DNA of 10,119 nucleotides from Azotobacter vinelandii (GTDB lineage Bacteria > Pseudomonadota > Gammaproteobacteria > Pseudomonadales > Pseudomonadaceae). The notes under the pieces were generated by a model, which had not been told where the DNA came from, did no database searches, and worked only from the letters and a program-made list of their open reading frames with translations. The stretch is taken from the NCBI RefSeq assembly GCF_001571105.1, contig NZ_BCTD01000037.1. One strand, written 5' to 3'. The position numbers and the translations under genes were made by a program. Shown here one piece after another: positions 1 to 6,502 of the stretch. Position 1 is the stretch's first letter, and each line of letters opens with the position of its first letter.

Positions 1-414
1 CCCGCCGGCTTCGCCACGCTTCACCGGCTCGCGCACCGCCGGCTCCTCGCCAGCGTCCGCCGGCGCAGGGCCGAGCACGCCCCGCCGGCGCAGTAACAGC
101 CAGCGCGCCCCGATCAGCGACAGATACAAGGCCATACCGATCATCCCGTACAGCGCCAGATCGGCCACCGCGCGCCAGGCGTTGCTGTCGACGCCGAACA
201 GCAGGTCGAGAGCGGTGACGGCGATGGCCGGCGCGAACAGCCCCTCGCCCGGATCGACGATGGTCGGAGCCAGCAGCAGCACCGCCATGAGCACCCGCAA
301 CGGCTCGTACAGCCCGCGCCACATCCAGCGGGTCAGGCGGAACCAGACCAGCAGGCAACCCAGCGCGGCGATGCCGTAGACAGTCCAGGCAAGCAGATAG
401 TCGTTATCGATCAT
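1..414 (-). CDS. Small inner-membrane protein of unknown function, N-terminal part (cut by the left edge)
   Basis: The frame is open from an ATG at 414 to base 1, giving 138 residues with no stop, so the C-terminus lies outside the window. The protein starts MIDNDYLLAWTVYGIAALGC. Hydrophobic stretches near residues 7-27, 37-51, 60-74 and 84-106 suggest three or four membrane segments. An arginine cluster (RWLLLRRRG) follows the last one, and then comes an Ala/Pro/Glu-rich tail, probably cytoplasmic. No catalytic motif is visible. I recall that comparable short membrane proteins next to oligopeptidase genes in Pseudomonas are often auto-labelled 'MFS transporter'. The size and lack of transporter motifs do not support that label. 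The gene is divergent from the oligopeptidase gene, 104 bp away. A strong Shine-Dalgarno is not evident before the ATG, so the exact start is less certain than the frame. Confidence 0.72.
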   Translation of the reverse strand, partial: MIDNDYLLAWTVYGIAALGCLLVWFRLTRWMWRGLYEPLRVLMAVLLLAPTIVDPGEGLFAPAIAVTALDLLFGVDSNAWRAVADLALYGMIGMALYLSLIGARWLLLRRRGVLGPAPADAGEEPAVREPVKRGEAGG

Positions 415-443
415 GGCGGTGTGAGACTGGCGGAAAGGTGCTT

Positions 444-449
444 ATCATA
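444..449 (-). promoter_or_regulatory. Candidate -10 element in the divergent intergenic region
   Basis: On the minus strand this reads TATGAT, five of six matches to the sigma-70 -10 consensus, and would place a transcript start about 23 bases before the membrane-protein ATG at 414. No convincing -35 is seen 16-18 bases upstream. The surrounding 441-458 block is the only AT-rich patch in the intergenic gap and contains the small inverted repeat TATC-ATAAC-GATA, so it may equally serve the divergent oligopeptidase gene or bind a regulator. Confidence 0.35.
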
Positions 450-518
450 ACGATATTTCCCCGCCGCGGCGCCACTGCCGGAATTCGCGCCGTCGGCTGC
501 CAGCCGCCAGGAGCCGCC

Positions 519-2567
519 ATGCCGCAACCCCCCATCGCCCGAATCGAGAGCCATTGTGCCGATCCCTACCGCTGGCTGGAGCAGCGCGACGACCCACAGG
601 TGCTCGCCTATCTGGAAGCGGAGAACGCCTACCTGGAGGCCGAGCTCGCGGATGTCGGCGCGCTGCGCGAGAGCCTGTTCCAGGAGGTCAAGGGCCGCAT
701 CCGCGAAACCGACCTGTCCCTGCCGATACCCTGGGGACCCTGGCTCTACTACCAGCGCACCACGGCCGGCGACGAATACCCGCGCCACTACCGCTGCCCG
801 CGCCCGGCGGACGGCTCGCTACGGACCGACACCAGCCGCGAGGAACTGCTGCTCGACCCAAATGCCCTGGCCGACGGCGGCTACCTGTCGCTCGGCGCCT
901 TCGAGATCAGCCCCGACCACCGTTGCCTGGCCTACAGCCTGGATAGCAGCGGCGACGAGATCTACCGGCTGTTCGTCAGGGAGCTGGACAGCGGCGTGCT
1001 GCACGAACTGCCCTTCGAGGACTGCGACGGCAGCATGACCTGGGCCAACGACAGCCGGACGCTGTTCTTCGCCGAACTGGACGACACCCAGCGCCCGCAC
1101 AGGCTGTACCGCTACCGGCTCGGCGACGACGAGACCGAGCTGGTGTTCAACGAGCCGGACGGACGCTTCTTCATTCATTGCTACCGCGCCAGCTCCGAGC
1201 GCCAGTTGCTCCTCCTGAGCAGCAGCAAGACCACCTGCGAGGCCTGGGCGCTGGATGCCGAACGCCCGCAGGAAGCCTTCGTCTGCCTGGCGCCGCGCCA
1301 GGAGGGCCACGAGTACTACCCCGACCACGGGCGCATCGACGGCGACTGGGGCTGGCTGATCCGCAGCAACCAGGACGGCATCGAATTCGCCGTCTACCAG
1401 GCCCCCGAGGGTGCGCCGGGGCGCGAGCACTGGCGGCCGCGGATCGCTCACGACGCGGCGCGGATGATCGAGGACCTCAGCCTGAACGCCGCAGGCTTCG
1501 TCCTCAGCCTGCGCGAGCAGGGCCTGCCGATCGTCGAGGTGCACCCGGCCGAGGCCACGCCCTACCGCGTTGAACTGCCGGACGCCGCCTACAGCCTGGA
1601 CGTGCAGGACATCCTGGAATTCGACAGCCCGGTGATCCGCCTGCGCTACGAGGCGCTCAACCGCCCGGCGCAGATCCGCCAGTTGGACCTGGCCAGCGGC
1701 GCCCAGCGAGTGCTCAAGGAAACCCCGGTGGAAGGACCGTTCGACGCCGACGACTATCTCAGCCTGCGGCTCTGGGCCGAGGCGGCCGACGGCGCGCGCA
1801 TCCCGGTCAGCCTGGTCGCCCGCCGCGACATCCTCCAAGGCGAGGGGCAAAAGCGCCCCGCTCCGCTCTATCTCTATGGCTACGGCGCCTATGGCGAGAG
1901 CCTCGACCCCTGGTTCTCCCACGCCCGGCTGAGCCTCCTGGAGCGCGGCTTCGTCTTCGCCATCGCCCATGTGCGCGGCGGCGGCGAACTGGGCGAGGCC
2001 TGGTACCGCGCCGGCAAGCTGGAACACAAGGAAAACACCTTCGGCGACTTCATCGCCGTGGCCGAGCACCTGATCGCCGAGGGCGTCACCTGCGCCGACC
2101 GGCTGGCGATCAGCGGCGGCAGCGCCGGCGGCCTGCTGATCGGCGCCGTGCTCAACCGGCGTCCGGAGCTGTTCGCCGCGGCGATCGCCGAGGTGCCCTT
2201 CGTCGACGTGCTGAACACCATGCACAACCCCGAGCTGCCGCTGACCGTCACCGAGTACGACGAGTGGGGCGATCCGCGCGATCCCGAGGTCCATGCCCGG
2301 ATCGCCGCCTACGCCCCCTACGAGAACGTGCGCGCCCAGGCCTACCCGGCGATCCTCGCGGTGGCCAGCTACCACGACAGCCGGGTGCAGTACTGGGAGG
2401 CGGCGAAGTGGGTGGCCAGGCTGCGCGCCAGCAAGACCGACGCCAACCTGCTGCTGCTGAAGACCGAGTTCGGCGCCGGCCACGGCGGCATGAGCGGACG
2501 CTATCAGGCACTCAGGGACGTGGCGCTGGAATACGCCTTCCTGCTCAGGGTGCTCGGCCGGGTCTGA
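519..2567 (+). CDS. ptrB: Prolyl-oligopeptidase-family serine peptidase (oligopeptidase B type, S9A)
   Basis: Family S9A enzymes are cytosolic serine peptidases that cut short peptides. Oligopeptidase B prefers bonds after Arg or Lys. The 682-residue product matches the family length. The N-terminal 400 or so residues should form the beta-propeller gate and the C-terminal part is an alpha/beta hydrolase. The nucleophile motif GGSAGG places Ser535, HDSRVQYWEAAKW gives Asp620 and GAGHGGMSGR gives His655. The spacing of this triad fits oligopeptidase B closely. The hydrolase domain also has the typical YGYGAYG and HVRGGGELG segments. The start is the ATG at 519, preceded by AGGAG at 509-513. The same frame is open back to an ATG at 438, but that extension has no ribosome site and looks non-coding (MLIITIFPRRGA). 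The gene is monocistronic: divergent on the left, convergent with the YihY gene on the right. Strict substrate preference cannot be read from the sequence, so the B subtype is slightly less sure than the family. Confidence 0.92.
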   Translation: MPQPPIARIESHCADPYRWLEQRDDPQVLAYLEAENAYLEAELADVGALRESLFQEVKGRIRETDLSLPIPWGPWLYYQRTTAGDEYPRHYRCPRPADGSLRTDTSREELLLDPNALADGGYLSLGAFEISPDHRCLAYSLDSSGDEIYRLFVRELDSGVLHELPFEDCDGSMTWANDSRTLFFAELDDTQRPHRLYRYRLGDDETELVFNEPDGRFFIHCYRASSERQLLLLSSSKTTCEAWALDAERPQEAFVCLAPRQEGHEYYPDHGRIDGDWGWLIRSNQDGIEFAVYQAPEGAPGREHWRPRIAHDAARMIEDLSLNAAGFVLSLREQGLPIVEVHPAEATPYRVELPDAAYSLDVQDILEFDSPVIRLRYEALNRPAQIRQLDLASGAQRVLKETPVEGPFDADDYLSLRLWAEAADGARIPVSLVARRDILQGEGQKRPAPLYLYGYGAYGESLDPWFSHARLSLLERGFVFAIAHVRGGGELGEAWYRAGKLEHKENTFGDFIAVAEHLIAEGVTCADRLAISGGSAGGLLIGAVLNRRPELFAAAIAEVPFVDVLNTMHNPELPLTVTEYDEWGDPRDPEVHARIAAYAPYENVRAQAYPAILAVASYHDSRVQYWEAAKWVARLRASKTDANLLLLKTEFGAGHGGMSGRYQALRDVALEYAFLLRVLGRV

Positions 2568-2570
2568 GAC

Positions 2571-2598
2571 CCGGAGCCAGCCTTGGCAAGGGCTCCGG
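2571..2598 (+). terminator. Hairpin just after the oligopeptidase stop codon
   Basis: Perfect 8-bp arms CCGGAGCC (2571-2578) and GGCTCCGG (2591-2598) flank a 12-base loop, starting 3 bases after the TGA. A second small hairpin (CCGGC/GCCGG) follows directly. No T-run follows, so this may be a weak or factor-assisted terminator, or may simply stabilise the mRNA 3' end. Confidence 0.45.
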
Positions 2599-2612
2599 CG
2601 GCTTGCCGGCGA

Positions 2613-2679
2613 GGAGCGGACTCATCTGCGATTGGGGTTGCGCCAGGCAAAAACATCCGCACGAATTCGCTCCCATCGC
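2613..2679. repeat. Pair of inverted REP-like units between convergent genes
   Basis: A unit on the plus strand begins GGAGCGGACTCATCTGCGAT (2613-2632). A similar unit on the minus strand begins GGGAGCGAATTCGTGCGGAT (read from 2674 down). Both resemble the Pseudomonas repetitive extragenic palindromes that begin GGAGCGGA or GGAGCGAA and end in a CGCGAT-like block. Here both are degenerate. The head-to-head placement, in the gap between two convergent genes, is the usual setting for such paired elements. The assignment rests on remembered consensus and not on copy number, which one window cannot show. Confidence 0.5.
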
Positions 2680-2742
2680 AGAGCCATCGGCCTCGTTCCT
2701 CCGGGCAAGACCTTGAAAGATTGTCCCCGAAAAGGCCGAGGT

Positions 2743-3612
2743 TCAGAGCTTCTTCTCTCCGGGGTCCTTGCCCTCGGGGTGGCGATGCTCGATCACCGCG
2801 TTCAGCTCCGCGCCGAACAGCAGTACCGCCGCGGAGATGAAGAAATACAGCAGCATGACGATGATCGCGCCGACGCTGCCGTAGGTGGCGTCGTAGTTGC
2901 CGAAGTTGCCCACGTAGAAGCCGAAGCCGAGCGAGGTCGCAATCCAGACCAGCACCGCCAGCACCGAGCCCGGGGTGATGAAACGGAAGCGCTGCTCCAC
3001 ATCCGGCGCCACGTAGTAGATCACGGCCACCACCAGGATCAGCAGCAGTATCGCCACCGGCCAGCGCAGCCAGGTCCAGAGGGTGACGATCAGTTGCTCC
3101 AGCCCCACCCAGCCGGCCAGCCAGGTCATTACCTCGGGTCCGATGAGCATCAGGCCGGCGGCGCTCAGCAGCATCAGGGCGATGCCGACGGTATAGAGCA
3201 CCGAGAGGGGAATGCGCTTCCAGGCCGGACGGCTCTCCGCGACGTCGTAGGCCTTGTTCATCGCCTGCATGGTCGAGCGCACGCCGGCCGAGGCGGTCCA
3301 CAGGGCGGCCACTATGCCCAGCGAGAACAGCCCGGCGCGCTCCTGCTGGAACTGGGCGATGACCGAGTTGACCGTATCCATCGCCTGCGCCGGCAGCAAC
3401 AGGGCCGCCTGCTGCTGCAGCCAGTCGAAGAATTTCTGCAGGTCGAGAAAACCGATCAGGGCGATCAGGAACAGCAGGAAGGGAAACAGGGAAAAGAGCA
3501 TCTGGAAGGCCAGCGCCGAGGCATAGGTCGGCATTTCGTCATCCATGAAGTCCTTCACCGCGCACTTGAGGACCTCGACCGGCCCCATACCCCGCAAATC
3601 CAGCAGATGCAT
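2743..3612 (-). CDS. YihY/BrkB-family inner-membrane protein
   Basis: This 289-residue protein belongs to the YihY/BrkB (UPF0761) family, multi-spanning inner-membrane proteins. The family was once annotated as ribonuclease BN in error, and its true role is not established. About six membrane segments are visible, near residues 33-56, 94-112, 136-158, 172-200, 214-235 and 245-268. The segment after the last loop carries the family's typical YGSVGAIIVMLLYFFISA stretch followed by GAELNAVIEHR, and the tail is short, charged and cytoplasmic. The start is the ATG at 3612, which has GGGAGG about 7 bases upstream. A longer frame to 3672 adds 20 residues without a better ribosome site. It lies 102 bp downstream of the exported metallopeptidase gene on the same strand, with a hairpin between them, so it is probably transcribed separately. 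Confidence 0.88.
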   Translation of the reverse strand: MHLLDLRGMGPVEVLKCAVKDFMDDEMPTYASALAFQMLFSLFPFLLFLIALIGFLDLQKFFDWLQQQAALLLPAQAMDTVNSVIAQFQQERAGLFSLGIVAALWTASAGVRSTMQAMNKAYDVAESRPAWKRIPLSVLYTVGIALMLLSAAGLMLIGPEVMTWLAGWVGLEQLIVTLWTWLRWPVAILLLILVVAVIYYVAPDVEQRFRFITPGSVLAVLVWIATSLGFGFYVGNFGNYDATYGSVGAIIVMLLYFFISAAVLLFGAELNAVIEHRHPEGKDPGEKKL

Positions 3613-3671
3613 GTCGTCGCCTCCCGCCGAGCCCTCTGGAGATAGACGAATCGCTCCCCCATCAGTGCCCA

Positions 3672-3693
3672 CGGCCCGACCGGCGGCGGGCCG
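3672..3693 (-). terminator. Candidate terminator hairpin after the exported metallopeptidase gene
   Basis: Arms CGGCCCG (3672-3678) and CGGGCCG (3687-3693) are perfectly complementary over 7 bp with an 8-base loop, lying 22 bases past the stop codon of the upstream minus-strand gene and before the YihY-type gene. No T-run follows on the minus strand, so termination is plausible but unproven. Confidence 0.4.
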
Positions 3694-3714
3694 GGAGACG
3701 CATGGCCCCGCGCT

Positions 3715-4956
3715 TCACCGCCCGGCCCCGGGCGCCAGCAGAGGCGTGTCCAGCACCCGCGATTCGCCGCCCATGAGGTTCTCGCTGAGCGCGACGAAGT
3801 CGTCGGTATTGACCCGCTCCATGCGAATCAGCCCGTGCACCACATCGTCCAGCGAATGGCGGTTCTCGCTGCGCGCGCGGATCTCCGCGTCGAGCGCCCG
3901 CAGCAGGAGCACGGCGCGGGCGGTGACCGGACCGCTGATCCGTTCGCCGCGCAGGCTGCCGACCTCGCGGCTCCAGTGCTCCAGTTGCCGATAGATCCGC
4001 TCGTAGCGATCCTCGGCGAGACCGCCGGCGCGGCGCAGCAGTTCGATGGCGTAGTACTCGGCCAGCCCCTCGCTGATCCAGTCGCTCGCATCGGTGTCGC
4101 GAATCCGGGCGAACACGTGCACCAGTTCGTGCAGCAAGGGACTGGTACCGTTCTCGCTGACCAGCGGACGATCGGCGTGCAGGTACAGGGAGTTGGGGGC
4201 CGACAGGCCGCCACGCCACATCGGGTTGCCGGCGCCGACCACCAGCAGCTTGCCGGGCGCGCGCAGGAACACCGTCCGGTATTCGTCCCAGACGAAGGTC
4301 AGCAGGGTCAGGATGTCCATCCGCCGCACGCCCTCGCCGAGCGGCGCCGCCACACTGACCTCGCTGCCGCCCAGGATCGCCCGCCGGGTGCCGAGCTGGC
4401 CGGCGAGCAGCCAGCCGGTCGGCCGGTCGAAGCGGCGCGCCGGGTTGTCGATGCGGAAACGGTTCCTGCCGATGCGCGGCCAGCCGGTTTCGACGCTCGT
4501 CCAGCCCTCGGGCAGCTCGAACTCCAGGCGCGCCACCAGTTCCACGCCGTCCTGCTGGTCCAGATGGGCGCTGGGCACCAGATCGTCGCCGCGCAGCAGC
4601 GCCCAGTTCCCGGTCATCCGCGCATCGAAACGCCCGGAGGAGGCGCGCGCATGGTTGACCCGTACCCGGTAGCTCAGGCTGCTCCTGCCCTCCGCCGGCC
4701 GCCAGACGCCGCTGCCGGGCTCCTCCTGCTGCCACTGCCCGTCGGCCTGGAAATCGCTGTAGCGGCCTTGGTCGCCCAGATCGAAGCGCAGGCTGCGGAC
4801 CGCGCCGCCCTGCTCCAGGGTCAGGCGCACCTCGGCCTGGTCGCGCTCCGGCAGGAAACGCACGTGGTAGTCCAGATCGACCTTGTTCGCCGCCCAGGAC
4901 GGAACGGACGCGATCAGCAGGACGGCGCAGAGCGGCAGACGCGGACAGGCGGACAT
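3715..4956 (-). CDS. Exported protein with HExxH zinc-metallopeptidase (gluzincin-like) signature
   Basis: This 413-residue protein starts with a clear signal peptide, MSACPRLPLCAVLLIASVPSWA, likely cut before ANKVD, so it should act in the periplasm. The N-terminal half (about 23-200) is beta-rich and recalls the domain that precedes the catalytic part in M1/M61-type peptidases. The catalytic signature is HELVH at residues 276-280, followed by WISEGLAEYY, where Glu296 is the natural third zinc ligand by analogy with the W-x-x-E-G motif of those families. Only 15 residues separate HExxH from Glu296, fewer than the 18 of family M1. No PDZ domain of the M61 type is apparent. The start is the ATG at 4956, with GAGGAG 8 bases upstream. 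A longer frame to 4989 is ignored. Substrate unknown. The zinc-peptidase class is an inference from the motif. It lies 100 bp downstream of ycgN on the same strand and may be partly co-transcribed with it. Confidence 0.8.
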   Translation of the reverse strand: MSACPRLPLCAVLLIASVPSWAANKVDLDYHVRFLPERDQAEVRLTLEQGGAVRSLRFDLGDQGRYSDFQADGQWQQEEPGSGVWRPAEGRSSLSYRVRVNHARASSGRFDARMTGNWALLRGDDLVPSAHLDQQDGVELVARLEFELPEGWTSVETGWPRIGRNRFRIDNPARRFDRPTGWLLAGQLGTRRAILGGSEVSVAAPLGEGVRRMDILTLLTFVWDEYRTVFLRAPGKLLVVGAGNPMWRGGLSAPNSLYLHADRPLVSENGTSPLLHELVHVFARIRDTDASDWISEGLAEYYAIELLRRAGGLAEDRYERIYRQLEHWSREVGSLRGERISGPVTARAVLLLRALDAEIRARSENRHSLDDVVHGLIRMERVNTDDFVALSENLMGGESRVLDTPLLAPGAGR

Positions 4957-5017
4957 GGGCAAGACTCCTCGGCGGGACGGACGGGGCAAGTGTGCCGGCT
5001 GGCCGGGCGCCAGGGGA

Positions 5018-5023
5018 AGTATA
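5018..5023 (-). promoter_or_regulatory. Candidate -10 element for the exported metallopeptidase gene
   Basis: The minus strand reads TATACT, five of six to the -10 consensus, 61 bases before the ATG at 4956 and past the ycgN stop. The expected -35 position is G-rich and does not match, so this is weak evidence for an independent promoter. Confidence 0.3.
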
Positions 5024-5056
5024 CGAACGAAACCCGCGTGCCCGCCCGTACGAGGC

Positions 5057-5506
5057 TCAGCCGGCGCGGAAGATCAGATGCTCTTCCCAGTCGTTCTCGG
5101 CCACCGCGCTCTCGCTGAGCATGCGTCCGGCCCGGGAGATCCGCTCGCGGTGTACCGCCTGGGGATCGCCGCAGACCAGCGGGTGCCAGAGCGGCAGGTC
5201 CTCGCCCTCGGCGAGCAGGCGGTAGGCGCAGGTCGGCGGCAGCCACTGGAATTCGCCGGCCTGGGCCGGGGTGAGCTGGATGCAGTCCGGAACCGAGCGG
5301 CGACGGTTGGCGTAGTCGCGGCAGCGGCAGGTCTCCAGGTCGAGCAGGCGACAGGCGATGCGCGTGTAGTAGACGCTGCCGTCCTCTTCGTCCTCGAGCT
5401 TCTGCAGACAGCACAGGCCGCAGCCGTCGCACAGCGACTCCCACTCTTCGGCATCGAGCCGGTCGAGGGTCTTGCGCTTCCAGAAGGGTTCGACTTTCGC
5501 CGCCAT
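5057..5506 (-). CDS. ycgN: YcgN-family (UPF0260, YkgJ-like) cysteine-rich protein
   Basis: This 149-residue protein matches the YcgN/UPF0260 family, small cytoplasmic proteins with a cysteine cluster thought to bind zinc or an iron-sulfur centre. The function is unknown. Cysteines fall at residues 26, 29, 32, 33, 52, 60, 62, 75, 93 and 112. The CDGCGLCC block, CRC and PDCIQLTP segments are the recognisable family features, and the C-terminus ends EEHLIFRAG as in relatives. I chose the ATG at 5506 because the family starts MAAKVEPFW. A GTG at 5521 would add five residues (MAVVP) without a better ribosome site. Neither start has a strong Shine-Dalgarno, only a GGTGG-like stretch. A good sigma-70 promoter lies 37-65 bases upstream. 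The gene precedes the exported metallopeptidase gene on the same strand by 100 bp. Confidence 0.9.
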   Translation of the reverse strand: MAAKVEPFWKRKTLDRLDAEEWESLCDGCGLCCLQKLEDEEDGSVYYTRIACRLLDLETCRCRDYANRRRSVPDCIQLTPAQAGEFQWLPPTCAYRLLAEGEDLPLWHPLVCGDPQAVHRERISRAGRMLSESAVAENDWEEHLIFRAG

Positions 5507-5542
5507 GGGAACCACCGCCACCTGTGCCGAAAAAGGGCTGGA

Positions 5543-5571
5543 AGTCTAGCCAGTGCCGGATCTGCGGCCAA
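5543..5571 (-). promoter_or_regulatory. Sigma-70-type promoter for ycgN
   Basis: On the minus strand TTGGCC (5571-5566) is followed after exactly 17 bases by TAGACT (5548-5543). The -35 matches the consensus at four of six and the -10 at four of six. Predicted transcription would start near 5536 and give a leader of about 30 bases. The same TTGGCC -35 with a 17-base spacer occurs at the rnd promoter. Confidence 0.5.
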
Positions 5572-5598
5572 GAGCGGCGCGGCAAGCGGTCGTGATCC

Positions 5599-5632
5599 GG
5601 AGAAGGCCGCCGCGCCCGCGGCAGCCTTCTCC
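5599..5632. repeat. Strong 34-base hairpin beside the GntR remnant
   Basis: Outer arms GGAGAAGGC (5599-5607) and GCCTTCTCC (5624-5632) pair perfectly over 9 bp. After one C/A mismatch a further 6 bp (GCCGCG/CGCGGC) pair around a 2-base centre. This shape, a GC core closed by AGAAGG/CCTTCT, is like an intrinsic terminator, but no T-run follows on either strand. It lies between the ycgN promoter and the regulator remnant and could be the leftover terminator of a lost gene. Confidence 0.5.
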
Positions 5633-5700
5633 ATGGCGATGGAGCGGCCGATCAGCGCACCAGACAGGGCTTCGCGTCCCTGCGCCCGAACCTCGAAACG

Positions 5701-6132
5701 ATGTCGAGCATGCGCGAAATCCTGGAGCTGCGCCTGGGCCTGGAGAGCCAAGCGGTCGCCCTGGCCGCCCGGCGGCGCACGGAAGAGCAACTGGCGGCGA
5801 TGCGCCAGGCGCTGGACGACTATCAGGACGCGCTGGCCGGCGCACGGAGCTGCGTGGAGGCGGACCGGCGCTTCCACCTGCTGATCGCCGAAGCCACCGG
5901 CAATCCCTATTTCGGCGAGATCATGCGCCATCCGGGCGACGCCCCGATCCCCCGCAACCGGATCGACTCCGGCGAGCGGAACGGCAAGGAACTGGCCCGC
6001 CACGGCTATCTGGCCAACCTGGAGCACGAGGCCATCCTGAAGGCCATCCGCCACCAGGACCCGGACGCGGCGCGAGCCGCCATGTGGAGCCACCTGAGCA
6101 ACAGCCGCGAGCGCTTCGCGCCGGACGAGTGA
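5701..6132 (+). pseudogene. 5'-truncated FadR-type GntR transcriptional regulator (FCD domain only)
   Basis: The 143-residue frame is nearly a whole FCD ligand-binding domain of a FadR-subfamily GntR regulator (SSMREILELRLGLESQA at its start, HLSNSRERF near its end). Members normally have about 230-250 residues with a DNA-binding winged helix first. Here that domain is missing. The frame is open upstream only to a TGA at 5593-5595, and the intervening codons show at most a trace of a wing (RRARGSLL). The ATG at 5701 has no ribosome site. The metal-binding set typical of FCD domains is still present: Asp55, His59, His109 and His131. Two prolines sit in the segment MRHPGDAPIPRNR where a helix with leucines would be expected (LGDAL), a sign of decay. 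It is convergent with ycgL and divergent from ycgN. It cannot bind DNA by itself as it stands. A short expressed FCD protein is possible but less likely than a remnant. Confidence 0.75.
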
Positions 6133-6135
6133 ATG

Positions 6136-6160
6136 CCGCGCCGACGGCCGCCCGGCGCGG
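6136..6160 (+). terminator. Hairpin after the GntR remnant
   Basis: Arms CCGCGCCG (6136-6143) and CGGCGCGG (6153-6160) pair perfectly over 8 bp with a 9-base loop, 3 bases past the remnant's stop. An A/G-rich tract follows instead of T residues. It is placed where the original regulator gene's terminator would be. Confidence 0.4.
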
Positions 6161-6208
6161 AAGAGGAAGAAGTCGGAAGCGGTCGGCCGCCTGGAAGGGC
6201 CGCCCGGC

Positions 6209-6502
6209 TCAGACCGGGTCGTTCATCCGCAGCAGTTCGTCCGGCAGGTGCTCGACGTACTCCTCCTCCGGCGGCGGCATCTGCAGGTGATAACCCTGCT
6301 TCTCGAGGTTCTCCAGCACCTTGTGGATATCCTCGCGGGCCAGCCTGCGCTCGGGCACGAGCACCAGGTCGAAGGCGTGCTGCGGCGTACCGAAGGCCGC
6401 CAGCAGACCCTCGGGCACCCGCGACAGGGCGTCTTTCTTCGCCACGTAGAGATACATCTCCCGGCGCCGCGGACTCTTGTAGATGGAACAGATGCATTTC
6501 AT
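6209..6502 (-). CDS. ycgL: YcgL-domain protein
   Basis: This 97-residue cytoplasmic protein starts MKCICSIYKSPRRREMYLYV, the hallmark of the YcgL family, a small conserved gammaproteobacterial fold of unknown biochemical role. The middle has the typical GYHLQMPPP segment and the tail is acidic. The ATG at 6502 overlaps the TGA of rnd in the sequence ATGA, and a GGAGAA ribosome site lies inside the end of rnd, so translation is likely coupled. It is the second and last gene of the rnd unit. The rnd-ycgL link recurs in Pseudomonas, which suggests a connection with RNA metabolism, though that is only inference from position. Confidence 0.92.
   Translation of the reverse strand: MKCICSIYKSPRRREMYLYVAKKDALSRVPEGLLAAFGTPQHAFDLVLVPERRLAREDIHKVLENLEKQGYHLQMPPPEEEYVEHLPDELLRMNDPV

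Noticed and set aside
438..518. Upstream start for the oligopeptidase
   Set aside because: No ribosome site precedes the ATG at 438, the added residues look non-coding, and the ATG at 519 has AGGAG at the right distance.
819..2483. 554-residue open frame on the minus strand, antisense to the oligopeptidase gene
   Set aside because: Its composition is a Val/Ala/Gly/Gln-rich mirror of the real gene's codon use. It has no domain and no ribosome site, and the plus-strand frame has a full catalytic triad.
3835..5118. 427-residue plus-strand open frame over the exported metallopeptidase gene
   Set aside because: It is a GC-driven shadow of a gene with signal peptide and HExxH motif. The translation is low-complexity and matches nothing known.
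6180..6208. Repeated GGCCGCC blocks after ycgL as a terminator
   Set aside because: The blocks are direct repeats on the same strand and do not pair into a hairpin.
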